A stretch of 14,071 nucleotides of DNA, taken from assembly GCA_050330975.1 (NCBI GenBank), contig JBHJHK010000508.1, forward strand, positions 1-14,071, written 5' to 3'. How positions within the stretch are numbered: the stretch's first letter is position 1; each line of letters begins with the position of its first letter. Below the pieces are notes generated by a model. It worked only from the letters and a program-made list of their open reading frames with translations, was not told where the DNA came from and did not search any database. This stretch comes from JBHJHK01 sp050330975. GTDB lineage: Bacteria; Pseudomonadota; Gammaproteobacteria; Competibacterales; Competibacteraceae. A program made the position numbers and the translations under genes. Below are positions 13,398 through 14,071 of the stretch, piece by piece.

Positions 13398-14071
13398 TCA
13401 GGGGATCTCCGGCAGCGTCCAGTCCACCTCGTCTTGGCCGTTTTGCGCTAGGGCGGCATTGATGCTGGAAAAGGGACGACTGCCAAAAAAACCGTTGCGG
13501 GCCGACAGGGGCGAGGGGTGAGCACTCTGCAAAATAGTGTGTTTTTGCCCGTCGATCAATGGGGCCTTTTTTTTGGCATACACACCCCACAGGACGAACC
13601 CCACGTGGGAGCGGTGTTGGCTCACCAACCGGATGACCCTGTCGGTGAGGGTCTCCCAACCCCGACCCTTGTGGGAGTTGGGGGTGTGGGCGCGGACGGT
13701 CAGCACCGCGTTGAGGAGCAATACCCCCCGCCTTGCCCAAGCACTCAGGTGGCCGTGGTCTGGGGGCTGGAGGCCCAAATCGGCGTGGCGCTCTTGGTAG
13801 ATATTCTTCAACGACGGCGGTATGGCGACGCCGGGCTTGACGGAAAAGCTCAGTCCGTGGGCCTGGCCGTCGTCGTGGTAGGGATCTTGGCCGAGGATCA
13901 ACACCTCGACCTCCTCAAAGGGGGTCAAGGCAAAGGCGGAGAACACCTCATCTTGGGGGGGGAGGGCGTGATGGTCCCGACGCGGGGCGGCCAGTAAGGC
14001 CTGGAGGTCGGGATATTTGTCGTTGTGCAGGTGGGTGGCGAAGGCGGGGGGCCAGTGGGGGAGGGGGTGGG
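13398..14071 (-). CDS. ung: Uracil-DNA glycosylase, family 1 (5' end cut by window)
   Basis: Removes uracil from DNA by cutting the base-sugar bond, the first step of base-excision repair. The minus frame is open from the right edge to TGA at 13398, about 224 residues; E. coli Ung is 229, so only the first few residues are missing. The active-site motif LILGQDPYH carries the catalytic Asp. AHGLSFSVKPG, IPPSLKNIYQE, ARRGVLLLNAVLTVRA, SHKGRGWETLTD, VLWGVYAKKK and the DNA-clamp loop HPSPLSARNGFFGS all match E. coli Ung. The frame continues through LPPQDEVFSAF, so the GTG at 13946 is not the true start. It lies upstream of the HMG-CoA lyase gene on the same strand. Confidence 0.97.
   Translation of the reverse strand, partial: HPLPHWPPAFATHLHNDKYPDLQALLAAPRRDHHALPPQDEVFSAFALTPFEEVEVLILGQDPYHDDGQAHGLSFSVKPGVAIPPSLKNIYQERHADLGLQPPDHGHLSAWARRGVLLLNAVLTVRAHTPNSHKGRGWETLTDRVIRLVSQHRSHVGFVLWGVYAKKKAPLIDGQKHTILQSAHPSPLSARNGFFGSRPFSSINAALAQNGQDEVDWTLPEIP

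Noticed and set aside
12682..13521. Long plus-strand open frame (279 aa) opposite the HMG-CoA lyase gene
   Set aside because: Antisense shadow of a clearly identified gene in G/C-rich DNA; no family resemblance, glycine/histidine-rich composition typical of shadows.
1..14071. CRISPR array, tRNA or rRNA genes
   Set aside because: No regularly spaced repeats, cloverleaf-like tRNA sequence or rRNA motif was seen on either strand.

Overview
The window looks like an environmental, moderately high-GC gammaproteobacterium. TruC is largely a gammaproteobacterial enzyme, and ung, mvaB and a Spy/CpxP-like protein fit that background. The taxonomic call is inference from gene content; no rRNA or tRNA gene was seen to confirm it. 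Core genes are rich in G/C runs, while several inserts (about 3.8-6.7 kb and 8.6-9.9 kb) are clearly more AT-rich and carry decayed mobile or accessory genes.

Left part (1-3460, minus strand): a three-gene sugar-type ABC importer operon, transcribed right to left as periplasmic binding protein, double-domain ATPase and RbsC-like permease. The permease runs off the left edge by only a few residues. Two ACCGGT palindromes lie upstream of the binding-protein gene.

Centre-left (3461-6676): a long non-coding stretch with hairpins leads into a relic that I read as a decayed toxin-antitoxin gene cassette. It holds a PIN-domain (VapC-type) fragment, then the C-terminal part of a small partner protein whose stop codon sits inside a 98-bp attC-like hairpin (4460-4557). 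Immediately downstream is an AT-rich 694-aa multi-spanning membrane protein. It resembles a GT-C-type glycosyltransferase with a C-terminal beta-rich domain and an in-frame 12-bp tandem repeat.

Centre (6700-9900): truC (tRNA pseudouridine-65 synthase) converges on, and overlaps by 98 bp, a TetR-family regulator. Then follow about 700 bp with no secure gene, a deletion-riddled transposase pseudogene (9213-8703), a region of inverted repeats, and an AT-rich orphan gene for an acidic 159-aa protein with its own plausible promoter.

Right part (9936-14071): on the minus strand are a DUF123 GIY-YIG protein that appears truncated by a nonsense codon, a secreted lipocalin-like protein just upstream of it, and a class II (fuculose-phosphate type) aldolase. 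Divergent from the aldolase is a small periplasmic Spy/CpxP-like protein. Its stop codon interlocks with that of a convergent HMG-CoA lyase gene, which lies downstream of ung. The ung gene is cut by the right edge.

The most unusual item is the cassette relic with its attC-like site directly abutting the membrane glycosyltransferase-like gene. It suggests an integron-type insertion, but no integrase is visible in the window.
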